From the NCBI GenBank assembly GCA_964581165.1, contig CAZOMM010000001.1, forward strand, positions 1-64,000: 64,000 bases of DNA, in the 5' to 3' direction. Below the pieces are notes generated by a model. The model was not told the DNA's origin. It searched no databases and saw only the letters and a list, made by a program, of their open reading frames with translations. Source of the DNA: CAZPAN01 sp964581165 (GTDB lineage: Bacteria > Actinomycetota > Coriobacteriia > Coriobacteriales > CADBOM01). Of this stretch, positions 7,344 to 15,564 are shown in pieces (positions within the stretch are counted from its first letter, which is position 1; every line of letters begins with the position of its first letter). Both the position numbers and the translations under genes were made by a program.

Positions 7344-8528
7344 GTGACTCGGATAGATCTAACAATCTTGGGTTCAACAGGTTCTATTGGCAGGCAAGCC
7401 CTAGATATAGCTGCAAAAAGACCAGACGAGATTAGAGTCACAGCTTTAAGTGCAAATCGTTCTGTGGATCAGCTTGTTAGGCAGGCCAAGAGTTTTGGTG
7501 TGCGTTATCTGGCGATAGCTGATGAGTCTATGCGAGATCACCCTGCTCTGGATTTGCTAGACGATGGAGTAGAGGTATGTTTTGGTCCTGATGCTGTTGT
7601 AGATCTTGCCAGTGCAAATCCCATGTCACAGCCTTCTGGGCAAGATATGGTTTTAAATGCTATGGTCGGAGTTGCTGGACTAAGAGCCAGTTATGCGTGT
7701 TTGGCAGCTGGGAGACGCTTGGCCTTGGCTAATAAGGAATCACTGGTAGTTGGCGGTGAAATCCTTATGAAAATGACCAGCCCCGACCAACTCATTCCTG
7801 TGGATTCTGAGCACTCTGCAATTTTCCAGTGTCTGCTCGGAGAGTTTGAGAGCTGTGTTGAGCGTATATGGATAACTGCCTCTGGTGGACCCTTTAGAGG
7901 CAAGACCAGAAAAGAACTCACGGAAGTTACAGTAGAGGACGCACTAGCTCATCCAACTTGGACTATGGGGCCTAAAATCACCATTGACTCATCAACTCTT
8001 ATGAATAAGGGACTCGAAGTTATAGAGGCTTATCACCTTTTTTGCTGCGACTTTGATCACATCACGGTGGTAGTTCATCCTCAGAGTTGTATTCATTCTA
8101 TGGTCGAGTATACCGATGGCTCGATTAAAGCTCACTTAGGAACAAGCGATATGCGCATCCCTATACAGTTCGCGCTAAGCTACCCCAAGAGATGGGAAGC
8201 CCCACTTAAAGCTATCGATTTTAGGCAGCTTGGGGATCTGACATTCGAAGAACCGGATACAAGCACTTTTGGCTGCTTGGACTTGGCAATTGCAGCAGGT
8301 CGCGAGGGAGGAACTGCACCCGCTGTGTTAAATGCAGCCAACGAGGTAGCTGTGGCAGCTTTTTTGGATAGGCGATGCGCTTACTTGGACATAGAACAAA
8401 CAGTTGAGCAAACTCTTAAGGCTCATCGGGGAGAAAAGGTGGAGTCGATAGATCAGCTCTTAGAGCATGATCTGTGGGCTCGTAGTAAGGCTGGCGAGAT
8501 CCTGCTTAAACTCGGAGGCAGCCTATGA
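7344..8528 (+). CDS. dxr: 1-deoxy-D-xylulose-5-phosphate reductoisomerase
   Basis: A 394-residue DXR, the first committed step of the MEP isoprenoid pathway (NADPH-dependent rearrangement of DXP to MEP). The Rossmann motif GSTGSIGRQALDIA is near residue 10, 'ALANKESLVVGG' near 130, the metal/substrate site 'PVDSEHSAIFQ' near 155 and 'STLMNKGLEVIEA' near 220. GTG at 7344 is chosen because AGGAGGAG lies directly before it; the longer frame upstream lacks a ribosome site. Overlaps rseP by 4 bases (ATGA). Confidence 0.96.
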   Translation: MTRIDLTILGSTGSIGRQALDIAAKRPDEIRVTALSANRSVDQLVRQAKSFGVRYLAIADESMRDHPALDLLDDGVEVCFGPDAVVDLASANPMSQPSGQDMVLNAMVGVAGLRASYACLAAGRRLALANKESLVVGGEILMKMTSPDQLIPVDSEHSAIFQCLLGEFESCVERIWITASGGPFRGKTRKELTEVTVEDALAHPTWTMGPKITIDSSTLMNKGLEVIEAYHLFCCDFDHITVVVHPQSCIHSMVEYTDGSIKAHLGTSDMRIPIQFALSYPKRWEAPLKAIDFRQLGDLTFEEPDTSTFGCLDLAIAAGREGGTAPAVLNAANEVAVAAFLDRRCAYLDIEQTVEQTLKAHRGEKVESIDQLLEHDLWARSKAGEILLKLGGSL

Positions 8529-9829
8529 TCGATGTCTTATTGACGATATTTTGGGGAGTTGTACTTCTAAGCATTATCGTAGTTATACACGAGGGTGGAC
8601 ATTTTTTGGCCGCACGCATGTTTAAGGTTCGCGTTCTAGAATTTATGCTTGGTCTTCCCGGGCCAAGCGTGGGCTTTAGGCGCAAAGGTGGGCAAACCCG
8701 CGTTGGGGTAACTGCTATACCGCTTGGTGGCTATGCGCGTATTGCTGGGATGGATGTTTGGGCCGATGAGTCAACTTTTCCCCGTGCTGCAGCTCTTGTG
8801 TATAGGTATGGCGAGATTCATTCGAAGGATCTAGAAGCAGCCTCTGCGGCTCTGGGTTTTGATGTAGACGAGAGCTTAGCTGCACTTGTTGAGTGGGGCA
8901 CTGTTGAGAGAGTCAAGATAGATCACGACAGCTTTAAGTATGTAACTCCTCAAACAGCAGAGTTTGAAGCTGGAACTCCACGGCCGCTCAATGATCCTGC
9001 AGCTTTTATTGCATCCGAAAAAACCCACACCTACACGTCTATCGGCTGGTTTAAACGTGTGGTTATCTGTGCAGGTGGTCCCATTGCAAATCTTCTTACA
9101 GCCATCATTGTTATCTCTTTGGTGCTATGTCTACATGGCACAAATGTTGCCTCGACAACTATCTCTGCTGTGGCTGAAGATTCTCCTGCTCAAGCTGCTG
9201 GAATGCTCGCTGGAGATACCATCGTTTCTGTTGATGGGCTTGCGGTGGACTCTTGGGAAGAGTTTTATGCTGCCATGGAAGACGTACAAGACGGTCAGAC
9301 CTTAACGATAGGCTATGTGCGTGACGGCGTTGAGACCGAAGTCCAGATGCAGGCCCAAATGTCTGAGGAGACCGGCAGGGCGATTATTGGAGTTACTGCT
9401 GGGGTCGAAAACATCAAGTACTCGATAGAAGAGGCCCTAGGCATCTCGATGAGCTATATTGCTCAGGTAGCTATGGCTGTGGTCAGCCTATTTAACCCGG
9501 CAACAGCTTTGGATACCGTGAGTCAGTCTAGCTCGATAATTGGAGTTTCGGTTGTAGCTAGAGAAGCTGCCGAAGTTGGATTTGTCAGCTTTGCTTGGCT
9601 GGCAGGAATGCTTTCTGTGTCAATTGGTTTGATGAATCTGCTGCCCTTGATGCCACTAGATGGTGGCCGAATTGTAGTAGAGACAATTCAAAAACTACGT
9701 GGCAAGCTACTTTCTCAACGTGCTATTAGTGTCTACTCCTCGCTTGGTATGGCAGCTTTTCTGCTGCTGTTTGTAGTGGTGATGGGTCAAGATATCATCA
9801 ATCTTGCTTTTGGTACCTTCCCAATCTAG
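8525..9829 (+). CDS. rseP: Site-2 membrane metalloprotease RseP
   Basis: A 434-residue intramembrane zinc protease. 'VVIHEGGHFLAAR' near residue 20 holds the HExxH metal site and 'NLLPLMPLDGGR' near 375 the third ligand (the Asp of the LDG motif). A PDZ domain lies around residues 215-290 (AEDSPAQAAGMLAGD). The family cleaves anti-sigma factors and leftover signal peptides. A roughly 80-residue extra segment after the first transmembrane block (about residues 75-150) is larger than in E. coli RseP. Coupled to dxr and followed by ispG, a common actinobacterial order. Confidence 0.95.
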   Translation: MIDVLLTIFWGVVLLSIIVVIHEGGHFLAARMFKVRVLEFMLGLPGPSVGFRRKGGQTRVGVTAIPLGGYARIAGMDVWADESTFPRAAALVYRYGEIHSKDLEAASAALGFDVDESLAALVEWGTVERVKIDHDSFKYVTPQTAEFEAGTPRPLNDPAAFIASEKTHTYTSIGWFKRVVICAGGPIANLLTAIIVISLVLCLHGTNVASTTISAVAEDSPAQAAGMLAGDTIVSVDGLAVDSWEEFYAAMEDVQDGQTLTIGYVRDGVETEVQMQAQMSEETGRAIIGVTAGVENIKYSIEEALGISMSYIAQVAMAVVSLFNPATALDTVSQSSSIIGVSVVAREAAEVGFVSFAWLAGMLSVSIGLMNLLPLMPLDGGRIVVETIQKLRGKLLSQRAISVYSSLGMAAFLLLFVVVMGQDIINLAFGTFPI

Positions 9830-9846
9830 TTGCCCGGAGAGATCTC

Positions 9847-11007
9847 ATGCCAAGTGCAAGCAATCCAAACAATCTAGGCAATTCAAGCAATCCAGCCAGT
9901 CTGAACAACCTAAGCAATTCAAACAATCTAGGCAATCTAAACAATCCAAAAAAACTACCTAGAGAACAAACAAGGCAGGTGCATATAGGGGATGTTCTCA
10001 TGGGAGGTGCATCTCCTGTATCCGTACAAACCATGCTTGCAACAGCTCCAACAGATGTGGATGGTGCTCTAAAGCAAATTGAGCAACTAGCGGCAATAGG
10101 TTGTGAGATAGTTAGACTTGCAATTCCTTCGCCTTCTGCACTTGATAACTTTGCAGAAATCTGCTCGGGTTCAGTGTTGCCGGTTGTGGCTGATATTCAC
10201 TTTGATTTTAGGCTGGCAATAGAGGCTGCAGCCAGGGGAGCAGCAAAACTCAGGATCAATCCAGGCAATATTGGAGATTGGTCTCGCACCGATGCAGTGA
10301 TTGATGCGGCTGCTCAGGCTGGTATTCCTATTCGGATAGGTGTAAATGCCGGTTCGCTTGAAGCTAAGTATCTTGAGATGGATGGCATGTCGGTGCCAGA
10401 GCGTTTAGCGGCAAGTGCTATCGACTATGTGGAGCATTTTGAGGCCAGAGGTTTTTACGACATTGTGGTCTCAGCTAAGGCTCACGATGTCCAAACAACC
10501 ATCCAGGCCTATCGTTTGCTTTCGCAAAAACTTCCAGATATTCCCTTGCATATTGGAATCACAGAGGCAGGTACTTTAAGACAAGGAACTGTCAAGTCGT
10601 CTGTGGGTCTAGGAATTCTTCTTTCTGAGGGCATTGGTAACACAATGCGTGTGTCTCTCACTTCAGATGTTGAAGAAGAGGTTAAGGTTGCTTGGGAAAT
10701 TCTATCCGCCTTAGGTCTTCGTCGCCGATCTCCCGAGATTATTAGCTGTCCTACCTGCGGGCGTACTCGCATAGATTTGATTCCAATAGCCAATGAGGTT
10801 TCAGACAGACTGCAATCAATCGAAAAGCCCATTAAAGTTGCTGTGATGGGTTGCGTTGTTAATGGGCCAGGCGAGGCGGCCGATGCTGACATTGGCATGG
10901 CTGCCGGCAGGGGACAGGGCACTATATTCGTTCGCGGACAAGTTATTAGAAAAGTTGCTGAGTCCGAGATAGTGGATGCTTTGTTTGAGGAGATAGACAA
11001 GCTTTAA
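9847..11007 (+). CDS. ispG: 4-hydroxy-3-methylbut-2-enyl diphosphate synthase (GcpE)
   Basis: A 386-residue [4Fe-4S] enzyme of the MEP pathway that reduces MEcPP to HMBPP. 'VHIGDVLMGGASPVSVQTM' opens the TIM barrel near residue 40; 'ISCPTCGRT' near 300 and 'VMGCVVNGPGEA' near 335 supply cluster ligands. GGAGAG precedes the ATG. Residues 3-37 are an Asn/Leu/Ser-rich extension (SNPNNLGNSSNPASLNNLSN...) encoded by a 9-bp tandem repeat. No other start with a ribosome site lies between it and the core, so the extension is probably translated. Confidence 0.95.
   Translation: MPSASNPNNLGNSSNPASLNNLSNSNNLGNLNNPKKLPREQTRQVHIGDVLMGGASPVSVQTMLATAPTDVDGALKQIEQLAAIGCEIVRLAIPSPSALDNFAEICSGSVLPVVADIHFDFRLAIEAAARGAAKLRINPGNIGDWSRTDAVIDAAAQAGIPIRIGVNAGSLEAKYLEMDGMSVPERLAASAIDYVEHFEARGFYDIVVSAKAHDVQTTIQAYRLLSQKLPDIPLHIGITEAGTLRQGTVKSSVGLGILLSEGIGNTMRVSLTSDVEEEVKVAWEILSALGLRRRSPEIISCPTCGRTRIDLIPIANEVSDRLQSIEKPIKVAVMGCVVNGPGEAADADIGMAAGRGQGTIFVRGQVIRKVAESEIVDALFEEIDKL
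9850..9957 (+). repeat. 9-bp tandem repeat inside the ispG 5' end
   Basis: About eleven units of RGCAATYCA type (AGCAATCCA, AACAATCTA, GGCAATTCA...) lie in frame with ispG and give an (S/N/G)-N-(P/L/S) tripeptide repeat. The unit core CAATCCAGC is shared with the intergenic tract after cdsA. Confidence 0.8.
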
Positions 11008-11069
11008 GCTTGCTTCCTGCATTAGAATTACAAGGTCAAATTTACTAGCCCTCTAGCGCTTGCTAGGGG

Positions 11070-11105
11070 ATACCGCCAGCTTTTGGAATTTGGCGGTATG
11101 TTTTT
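11070..11105 (+). terminator. Terminator between ispG and proS
   Basis: ATACCGCCA (11070-11078) and TGGCGGTAT (11091-11099) pair perfectly and are followed by GTTTTTG. A second small hairpin (CTAGC/GCTAG) lies just before it. The proS ribosome site begins right after the U-tract. Confidence 0.7.
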
Positions 11106-11123
11106 GTGAGGAGTTGTTCTGTC

Positions 11124-12851
11124 TTGATCAGCAGAATTATTAAGATGAGCGAGCTGTATTCTCCAACGCTTAAGGAAGATCCGGTAGATGCCGAGATTGC
11201 TTCGCATAGGCTGCTGATTAGAGCAGGCATGATTCGCAAAGTTTCGGGTGGAATTTATACATTCTTGCCTCTTGGTTTTGCAGTGTTGCGTCGCATAGAA
11301 GAGATTATTCGCGAAGAGATGGACGCAATAGGTTCACAAGAAGTTATGATGCCAGCTTTGCAGCCAGCCGAACTGTGGCATGAATCGGGACGCTGGAACG
11401 ATTACGGACCTGAGTTAATGCGTCTTAGCGATCGCAGCGATCATGGATTTTGCCTAGGCCCTACTCACGAAGAGCTGATTACTTCGATAATTAGAAATGA
11501 GCTGCGCAGCTACAAGGAGCTGCCAGTTTCGCTTTACCAGATACAGGTTAAGTTTCGCGACGAAATAAGGCCGCGTTTTGGTTTGCTTCGCACCAAAGAA
11601 TTCATCATGAAAGACGCATATAGCTTTCATGCAAGTCAGGAGTGTCTCCAACAGCATTATGAGCAGATGGGGCATGCATATGGGAATGTGTGCAGGCGAT
11701 GCGGCCTTGAGTACAGGCCAGTTTCTGCCGATTCTGGACAGATTGGCGGTTCGACTTCTGTGGAGTTTATGGCCTTGGCAGATACGGGTGAGGCTGCATT
11801 GGTTTATTGCTCATGCGGATATGCTGCCAATACCGAAGCGGCTAGTGCTGTAATTGCGGCTGAGCAATATGAGGCCGATGAGCTTACACGTATAGAGACC
11901 CCAGGTGTGCATACCATCGAAGACTTGGCTGAGTTTTTGGGAATTAAGAGATCGCAAACAGTTAAGGCCCTTGTTGGCAGAGGCGCTGACAGCAAGATTC
12001 ATGCGGTCTTTATTCCTGGAGATCATGAGCTCAATGAGATTAAGGTTGTCAATGAAATTCCGGGCTTTGAGCTTTTGGATGATGAAGCTTTGCAAGCCGC
12101 AGGTCTACACAAAGGTTCGATTGGGCCTGTAGGTCTGCCCGACGGTGTTGTTATACATGCAGATGTATGTCTTGAGCGCATCTCAAAGTGGGTTTGTGGT
12201 GCCAACGAAGATGGCTATCACTATGTGGGAGCTGCTCTAAACAAAGACTTTGAGGTTGACAGCTGGGCTGATTTTTGCGTAGCCAAACCAGGCGATATGT
12301 GTCCTGAATGCAGTCTTGAGCTTCAAGAGGCAAGAGGTATCGAGGTTGGCCAGATCTTTCAGTTGGGCACCAAATATTCAGAGTCGATGAATGCTACTTT
12401 TATGGACGAGGATGGCAGCGAGCAGCCCTTTATTATGGGTTGCTACGGAATTGGTGTAACTCGTACTGTGGCTGCAGTAGTTGAGCAGTATAACGATGAA
12501 CATGGGATTATCTGGCCAGTTTCTGTGGCACCTGCTGAGCTTGTTGTAATTCCGCTAACTGTTGGAGATGACACTGTCTTTCCTGTGGCAGAGCGCATTG
12601 CCAAGGAACTTTGCGAAAGAGGCATACGTGTTGCAATAGACGACAGAGACGAACGTGCAGGCGTTAAATTTAATGACAACGATCTAATTGGCTGGCCCTA
12701 TCAGATCACTGTTGGTAAGCGCGGAGTTTCTGAGGGCACAGTTGAGGTTAAGGACAGGGCAAGTAAAGAGAAGCTCTCTTATAGAATCGATGATGTTGTA
12801 GCAGGCGTAGCCACTCTTATCGAGGCTGCTAGGGCTAAGTTCTCAAATTAA
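11124..12851 (+). CDS. proS: Proline--tRNA ligase
   Basis: A 575-residue bacterial-type class II synthetase with an inserted editing domain. 'SPTLKEDPVDAEIASHRLL' is the N-terminal signature, 'EEIIREEMDAIGSQEVMMPAL' motif 1 and 'QVKFRDEIRPRFGLLRTKEFIMKDAYSF' motif 2. The insertion (about residues 225-390) removes mischarged Ala, and the C-terminal anticodon-binding domain ends near 575. TTG at 11124 has GAGGAG at about 10 bases; ATG at 11145 lacks a ribosome site; GTG at 11106 would overlap it. Confidence 0.96.
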   Translation: MISRIIKMSELYSPTLKEDPVDAEIASHRLLIRAGMIRKVSGGIYTFLPLGFAVLRRIEEIIREEMDAIGSQEVMMPALQPAELWHESGRWNDYGPELMRLSDRSDHGFCLGPTHEELITSIIRNELRSYKELPVSLYQIQVKFRDEIRPRFGLLRTKEFIMKDAYSFHASQECLQQHYEQMGHAYGNVCRRCGLEYRPVSADSGQIGGSTSVEFMALADTGEAALVYCSCGYAANTEAASAVIAAEQYEADELTRIETPGVHTIEDLAEFLGIKRSQTVKALVGRGADSKIHAVFIPGDHELNEIKVVNEIPGFELLDDEALQAAGLHKGSIGPVGLPDGVVIHADVCLERISKWVCGANEDGYHYVGAALNKDFEVDSWADFCVAKPGDMCPECSLELQEARGIEVGQIFQLGTKYSESMNATFMDEDGSEQPFIMGCYGIGVTRTVAAVVEQYNDEHGIIWPVSVAPAELVVIPLTVGDDTVFPVAERIAKELCERGIRVAIDDRDERAGVKFNDNDLIGWPYQITVGKRGVSEGTVEVKDRASKEKLSYRIDDVVAGVATLIEAARAKFSN

Positions 12852-12890
12852 GCAGCGACTAAGCAGCGCTAGGCAGCGACGGGCAGTGAC

Positions 12891-12930
12891 GGGGCGTGGA
12901 CATTTTTTGGACATTTTTTGGACATGCCCC
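12891..12930 (+). terminator. Hairpin after proS with internal direct repeats
   Basis: GGGGCGT (12891-12897) can pair with ATGCCCC (12924-12930) with one G-T pair. The loop contains GGACATTTTTT twice. The preceding bases (AGCAGCGACTAAGCAGCG...) are another short degenerate repeat starting just after the proS stop. A role as terminator is plausible but not certain. Confidence 0.35.
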
Positions 12931-13033
12931 CGTTGCAGCTTTAGGGGCTAGGGCTATGCCAAGCAGGCTGAGTAGTGCCAAGCAGTGCTGCAGTAACAAT
13001 TCCTTTAAACAGGCATAAAAGCTGCCCAATTCG

Positions 13034-13063
13034 TTGACTTTGTAACCTGCTAGCTGCTATCTT
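13034..13063 (+). promoter_or_regulatory. Candidate promoter of the cobalamin riboswitch
   Basis: TTGACT (13034-13039), an 18-base spacer and TATCTT (13058-13063) lie about 20 bases before the riboswitch begins. Confidence 0.45.
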
Positions 13064-13079
13064 TTTCTCGCGCGAGAGC

Positions 13080-13287
13080 ATCGGTTCCTTGACAAGCGAA
13101 TACACCTGAGTTCTGCCACAGCTAAGGCTGTTGTGCGGCTAAGAGGGAATCGGGTGAAAGTCCCGAACGGTACCGCCGCTGTAAGCGCCTTTATTCGCCT
13201 CCTAATGTCACTGGGAAACCGGGAAGGCTGGAGGTTTGAGCATTCCTCCCAAATGAATGCGGGGCGTGTAGTCAGAAGACCTGCTCA
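13080..13287 (+). promoter_or_regulatory. Cobalamin riboswitch
   Basis: The conserved core is visible: GGTTCC near 13083, GGGAATCGGGTGAAAGTCCC near 13147-13166, CGAACGGTACCGCCGCTGTAAG just after, CACTGGGAAACCGGGAAGGC near 13210-13230 and the closing AGTCAGAAGACCTGC near 13270. These are hallmarks of adenosylcobalamin-sensing RNA elements. It precedes cobT-cobU-cobS, but 680 bases, several hairpins and an assembly gap lie between, so a further controlled gene may be missing. The stretch from here to 13969 holds no credible gene. Confidence 0.93.
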
Positions 13288-13415
13288 GGAGTCTTTTCAA
13301 ATGGTCGTAACGAGTATTGCGCCTTTGAATACGGTATGGTTCCACAGCCCCATATCCGATTAATTGCATATTCAAGGTACCGGCGCCCACAATCTTATGG
13401 GCACAACATCACACT

Positions 13416-13440
13416 GACGATTAACCCCGTCGTCTTTTTT
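13416..13440 (+). terminator. Terminator in the riboswitch expression platform
   Basis: GACGA (13416-13420) and TCGTC (13430-13434) pair and are followed by six Ts. The stem is short, but the position 130 bases after the riboswitch suits ligand-controlled termination. Confidence 0.45.
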
Positions 13441-13532
13441 CCGCTACCATCAAAGACCATAAAAGTATTCGGAGGATCCTCTGATGATCTCGTAGCACGT
13501 GGCCCTCACAGCCACGGTTTTGCTCCACACGC

Positions 13533-13593
13533 TTTTTACTCCTCCCCTTCGCGTGTGGAGTTTGCAGATGGGAGGCATTGCCCTCCCATCTGC
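13533..13593 (+). terminator. Two strong consecutive hairpins
   Basis: CTCCACACGC (13533-13542) pairs with GCGTGTGGAG (13551-13560), and GCAGATGGGAGG (13564-13575) pairs with CCTCCCATCTGC (13582-13593); both are perfect. The first is followed by TTT, the second by GTTCTTAGCTTTTTG. Such a tandem usually ends a transcription unit, which would separate the riboswitch unit from cobT. Confidence 0.55.
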
Positions 13594-13613
13594 GTTCTTA
13601 GCTTTTTGAGTTT

Positions 13614-13645
13614 GCCGTGTTAAATCAGAATTGATATAGAGTTTG
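13614..13645 (-). repeat. Dispersed 39-bp element, weaker copy on the minus strand
   Basis: Reading the minus strand, ATCAATTCTGATTTAACACGGC matches the right-hand core of the dispersed element found at 19638, 45420, 54836 and 63785 (GTCAATTCTGNTTTRRCATRG). The left half is diverged. Confidence 0.45.
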
Positions 13646-13649
13646 CTTT

Positions 13650-13865
13650 TGCTCTTTCAATCGGTTGTTCCAATCGGTCTTTCCAATCAGCTTTTCTAAT
13701 CAGTTCTTCCAATTGGCCCTTCTAATAAGCCTTTCCAATTGGCCCTTCNNNNNNNNNNNNNNNNNNNNNNNNNNNNNNNNNNNNNNNNNNNNNNNNNNNN
13801 NNNNNNNNNNNNNNNNNNNNNNNNNNNNNNNNNNNNNNNNNNNNNNNNTCCAATCAGTCAAACGC
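13650..13865 (+). repeat. Degenerate 13-14-bp tandem repeat containing an assembly gap
   Basis: Units such as TTCCAATCGGTC, TTCCAATCAGCT, TTCCAATTGGCCC run up to a block of 100 Ns (13749-13848) and resume as TCCAATCAGTC. The gap is probably there because the repeat could not be assembled; 100 Ns is a conventional placeholder, so the true length is unknown. Confidence 0.8.
13749..13848. other. Assembly gap (100 Ns)
   Basis: Exactly 100 undetermined bases inside a tandem repeat between the cobalamin riboswitch and cobT. A gene could be missing here. Confidence 0.99.
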
Positions 13866-13969
13866 ATTTTAGCCAAACACATTTTGTCTAATGTTGTCTT
13901 TTCTTGATGGTGGGATAATTGTCGGACCTAATTGTTAGGCCCATAATCCCAAAGAATAGGAGTTTTATC

Positions 13970-15043
13970 TTGCAATCTCTCAAATCTATCTGCAATTCCA
14001 TTCTTCCTGCAGATGCTACTGCTATCGAAAAAGCCAAATCTAATTGGGATTCGATTGCCAAGCCCCTTGGCAGTTTGGGTGTAATCGAAGATGACATCGT
14101 TCGAATTGCTGGGCTAACTGGTACAGACAAAGTGGATATATCCAAGCGTGCAGTAGCTGTAATGTGCTCAGACAATGGAGTTGTAGCGCGGGGGATTTCG
14201 CAAAGTGAGCAAGATGTTACTGCTGTAGTTGCAGGAAACATGGCAACTGGACAGACCTCAGTTTGCAGAATGGGACATGCAATAGGGGCCGATGTCTTTC
14301 CATACGACATAGGTATGGCTACCGAGGTTCCAGGCACAATTGATGTATGTGTAGCTAGGAGCACCAAGGACTTCTACGATCAGCCTGCTATGACTTACGA
14401 AGAGGCCACAAGGGCCGTTATGCATGGAATAGAGGCTGTGGGGGATCTTGCATCCAAAGGCTATCAAATTATAGCTACGGGCGAGATGGGGATAGGAAAT
14501 ACCACCACCTCCTCGGCTGTGATTTCTGTTTTGCTAGGGTGTCCTGTTGAGGATGTTACTGGCAGGGGTTCGGGGCTAAGCGACGAGGCTTTGCTCCGTA
14601 AAATTGAAGTTATCAAGCACGGTATTGAGGCCAATAAGCCAGACCCTAATGATGCATTGGACGTGCTTGCTAAAGTTGGGGGCTTTGATATGGCTGGAAT
14701 GGCCGGCCTTTTCATAGGCGGGGCAGTACATAGAGTTCCCATTGTCATAGATGGTCTGATCTCGTCTGCCGCTGCTCTTGTTGCAAAACGTATTTGCCCT
14801 GAATCTGAAATTGCAATGATAGCTAGTCATGTTTCTGCCGAATGCGCTTCTAGAATGGTGCTCGATGAGCTTGGTTTAAAGCCTCTTATCGATGCAGGTC
14901 TAAGGCTAGGCGAGGGAACTGGTGCGGTTTGTGCGATAGCCCTTCTGGATTTGGGGTTAAGGGTTTATCGCGAGATGGTCACCTTTGAAGATACCGGCAT
15001 CGAAGCCTATGTTCCTCTGGGTGGAGAAGGCGGCCTTAAATGA
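13970..15043 (+). CDS. cobT: Nicotinate-nucleotide--dimethylbenzimidazole phosphoribosyltransferase
   Basis: A 357-residue CobT, which activates the lower-ligand base of cobamides by making alpha-ribazole phosphate from NaMN. Family blocks are 'NWDSIAKPLGSLGVIED' near residue 22, 'AVMCSDNGVVARGIS' near 65, 'GEMGIGNTTTSSAV' near 170 and the C-terminal 'LDLGLRLGEGTGA'-like 'DAGLRLGEGTGAV', which includes the catalytic Glu region. TTG at 13970 has ATAGGAG at 7 bases. Its stop overlaps the cobU start (ATGA), beginning a tightly coupled cobT-cobU-cobS-cobU-like operon. Confidence 0.95.
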   Translation: MQSLKSICNSILPADATAIEKAKSNWDSIAKPLGSLGVIEDDIVRIAGLTGTDKVDISKRAVAVMCSDNGVVARGISQSEQDVTAVVAGNMATGQTSVCRMGHAIGADVFPYDIGMATEVPGTIDVCVARSTKDFYDQPAMTYEEATRAVMHGIEAVGDLASKGYQIIATGEMGIGNTTTSSAVISVLLGCPVEDVTGRGSGLSDEALLRKIEVIKHGIEANKPDPNDALDVLAKVGGFDMAGMAGLFIGGAVHRVPIVIDGLISSAAALVAKRICPESEIAMIASHVSAECASRMVLDELGLKPLIDAGLRLGEGTGAVCAIALLDLGLRVYREMVTFEDTGIEAYVPLGGEGGLK

Positions 15044-15564
15044 GGTTTTTGCTCACAGGAGGTTCGGCCTGTGGTAAGAGCAGCTTTGCAGAAGAGCTGG
15101 CACTTAGATTGGGTGGAAACCTTGTTTATATAGCTACCATGCGCCCTTATGGTGAGGAAGGCCTAGCTAAGATTAAGCGTCATCGAAAGATGAGAGCATC
15201 AAAGGGTTTTACAACAATCGAGTGTCAGATTGATCTAATCAATGTAGTGGTAGATCCCGAGTCTACAGTTTTGCTCGAATGTCTATGCAATCTAATGTCC
15301 AATGAGATGTTTGATGAATTTGGGAATTTGAGAGATGTTCAAGCAAAAATAGTCTCTGATATCAACGAATTGGCTAAGCGCTGTCAAAATCTGATAGTTG
15401 TTACAAACGATGTAGCTTCGGAATATCTTGATGATTATGACGAGGGGACGCGCGAGTACGCACTTGCGATAGGCAGGGCCAATATAGACTTGGCTGCTCA
15501 ATCGGATCACGTTTATGAGTTAGTTTGTGGGATCCCTCTGCTGTTAAAAGGCGAGCTTTTATGA
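15040..15564 (+). CDS. cobU: Adenosylcobinamide kinase / guanylyltransferase
   Basis: A 174-residue CobU, which phosphorylates adenosylcobinamide and transfers GMP to it. The P-loop LLTGGSACGKSSFAEELA is near the start, followed by 'YIATMRPYGEEGLAKIKRHR', which contains the His region of the guanylylated intermediate, and 'VLLECLCNLMSNEMF'. The C-terminal 'VVTNDVASEY' departs from the usual VTNEVGSGIVP, which is instead present in the short paralogue at 16331. Overlaps cobT by 4 bases and ends just inside the start of cobS. Confidence 0.92.
   Translation: MRFLLTGGSACGKSSFAEELALRLGGNLVYIATMRPYGEEGLAKIKRHRKMRASKGFTTIECQIDLINVVVDPESTVLLECLCNLMSNEMFDEFGNLRDVQAKIVSDINELAKRCQNLIVVTNDVASEYLDDYDEGTREYALAIGRANIDLAAQSDHVYELVCGIPLLLKGELL

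Noticed and set aside
13133..13363. Open frame of 76 codons on the plus strand
   Set aside because: It lies over the cobalamin riboswitch core and has no ribosome site or family resemblance.
13472..13495. GGAGG followed by ATG and a stop after three codons
   Set aside because: Considered as a leader micro-ORF between the riboswitch and the strong hairpins, but three codons carry no information to support it.
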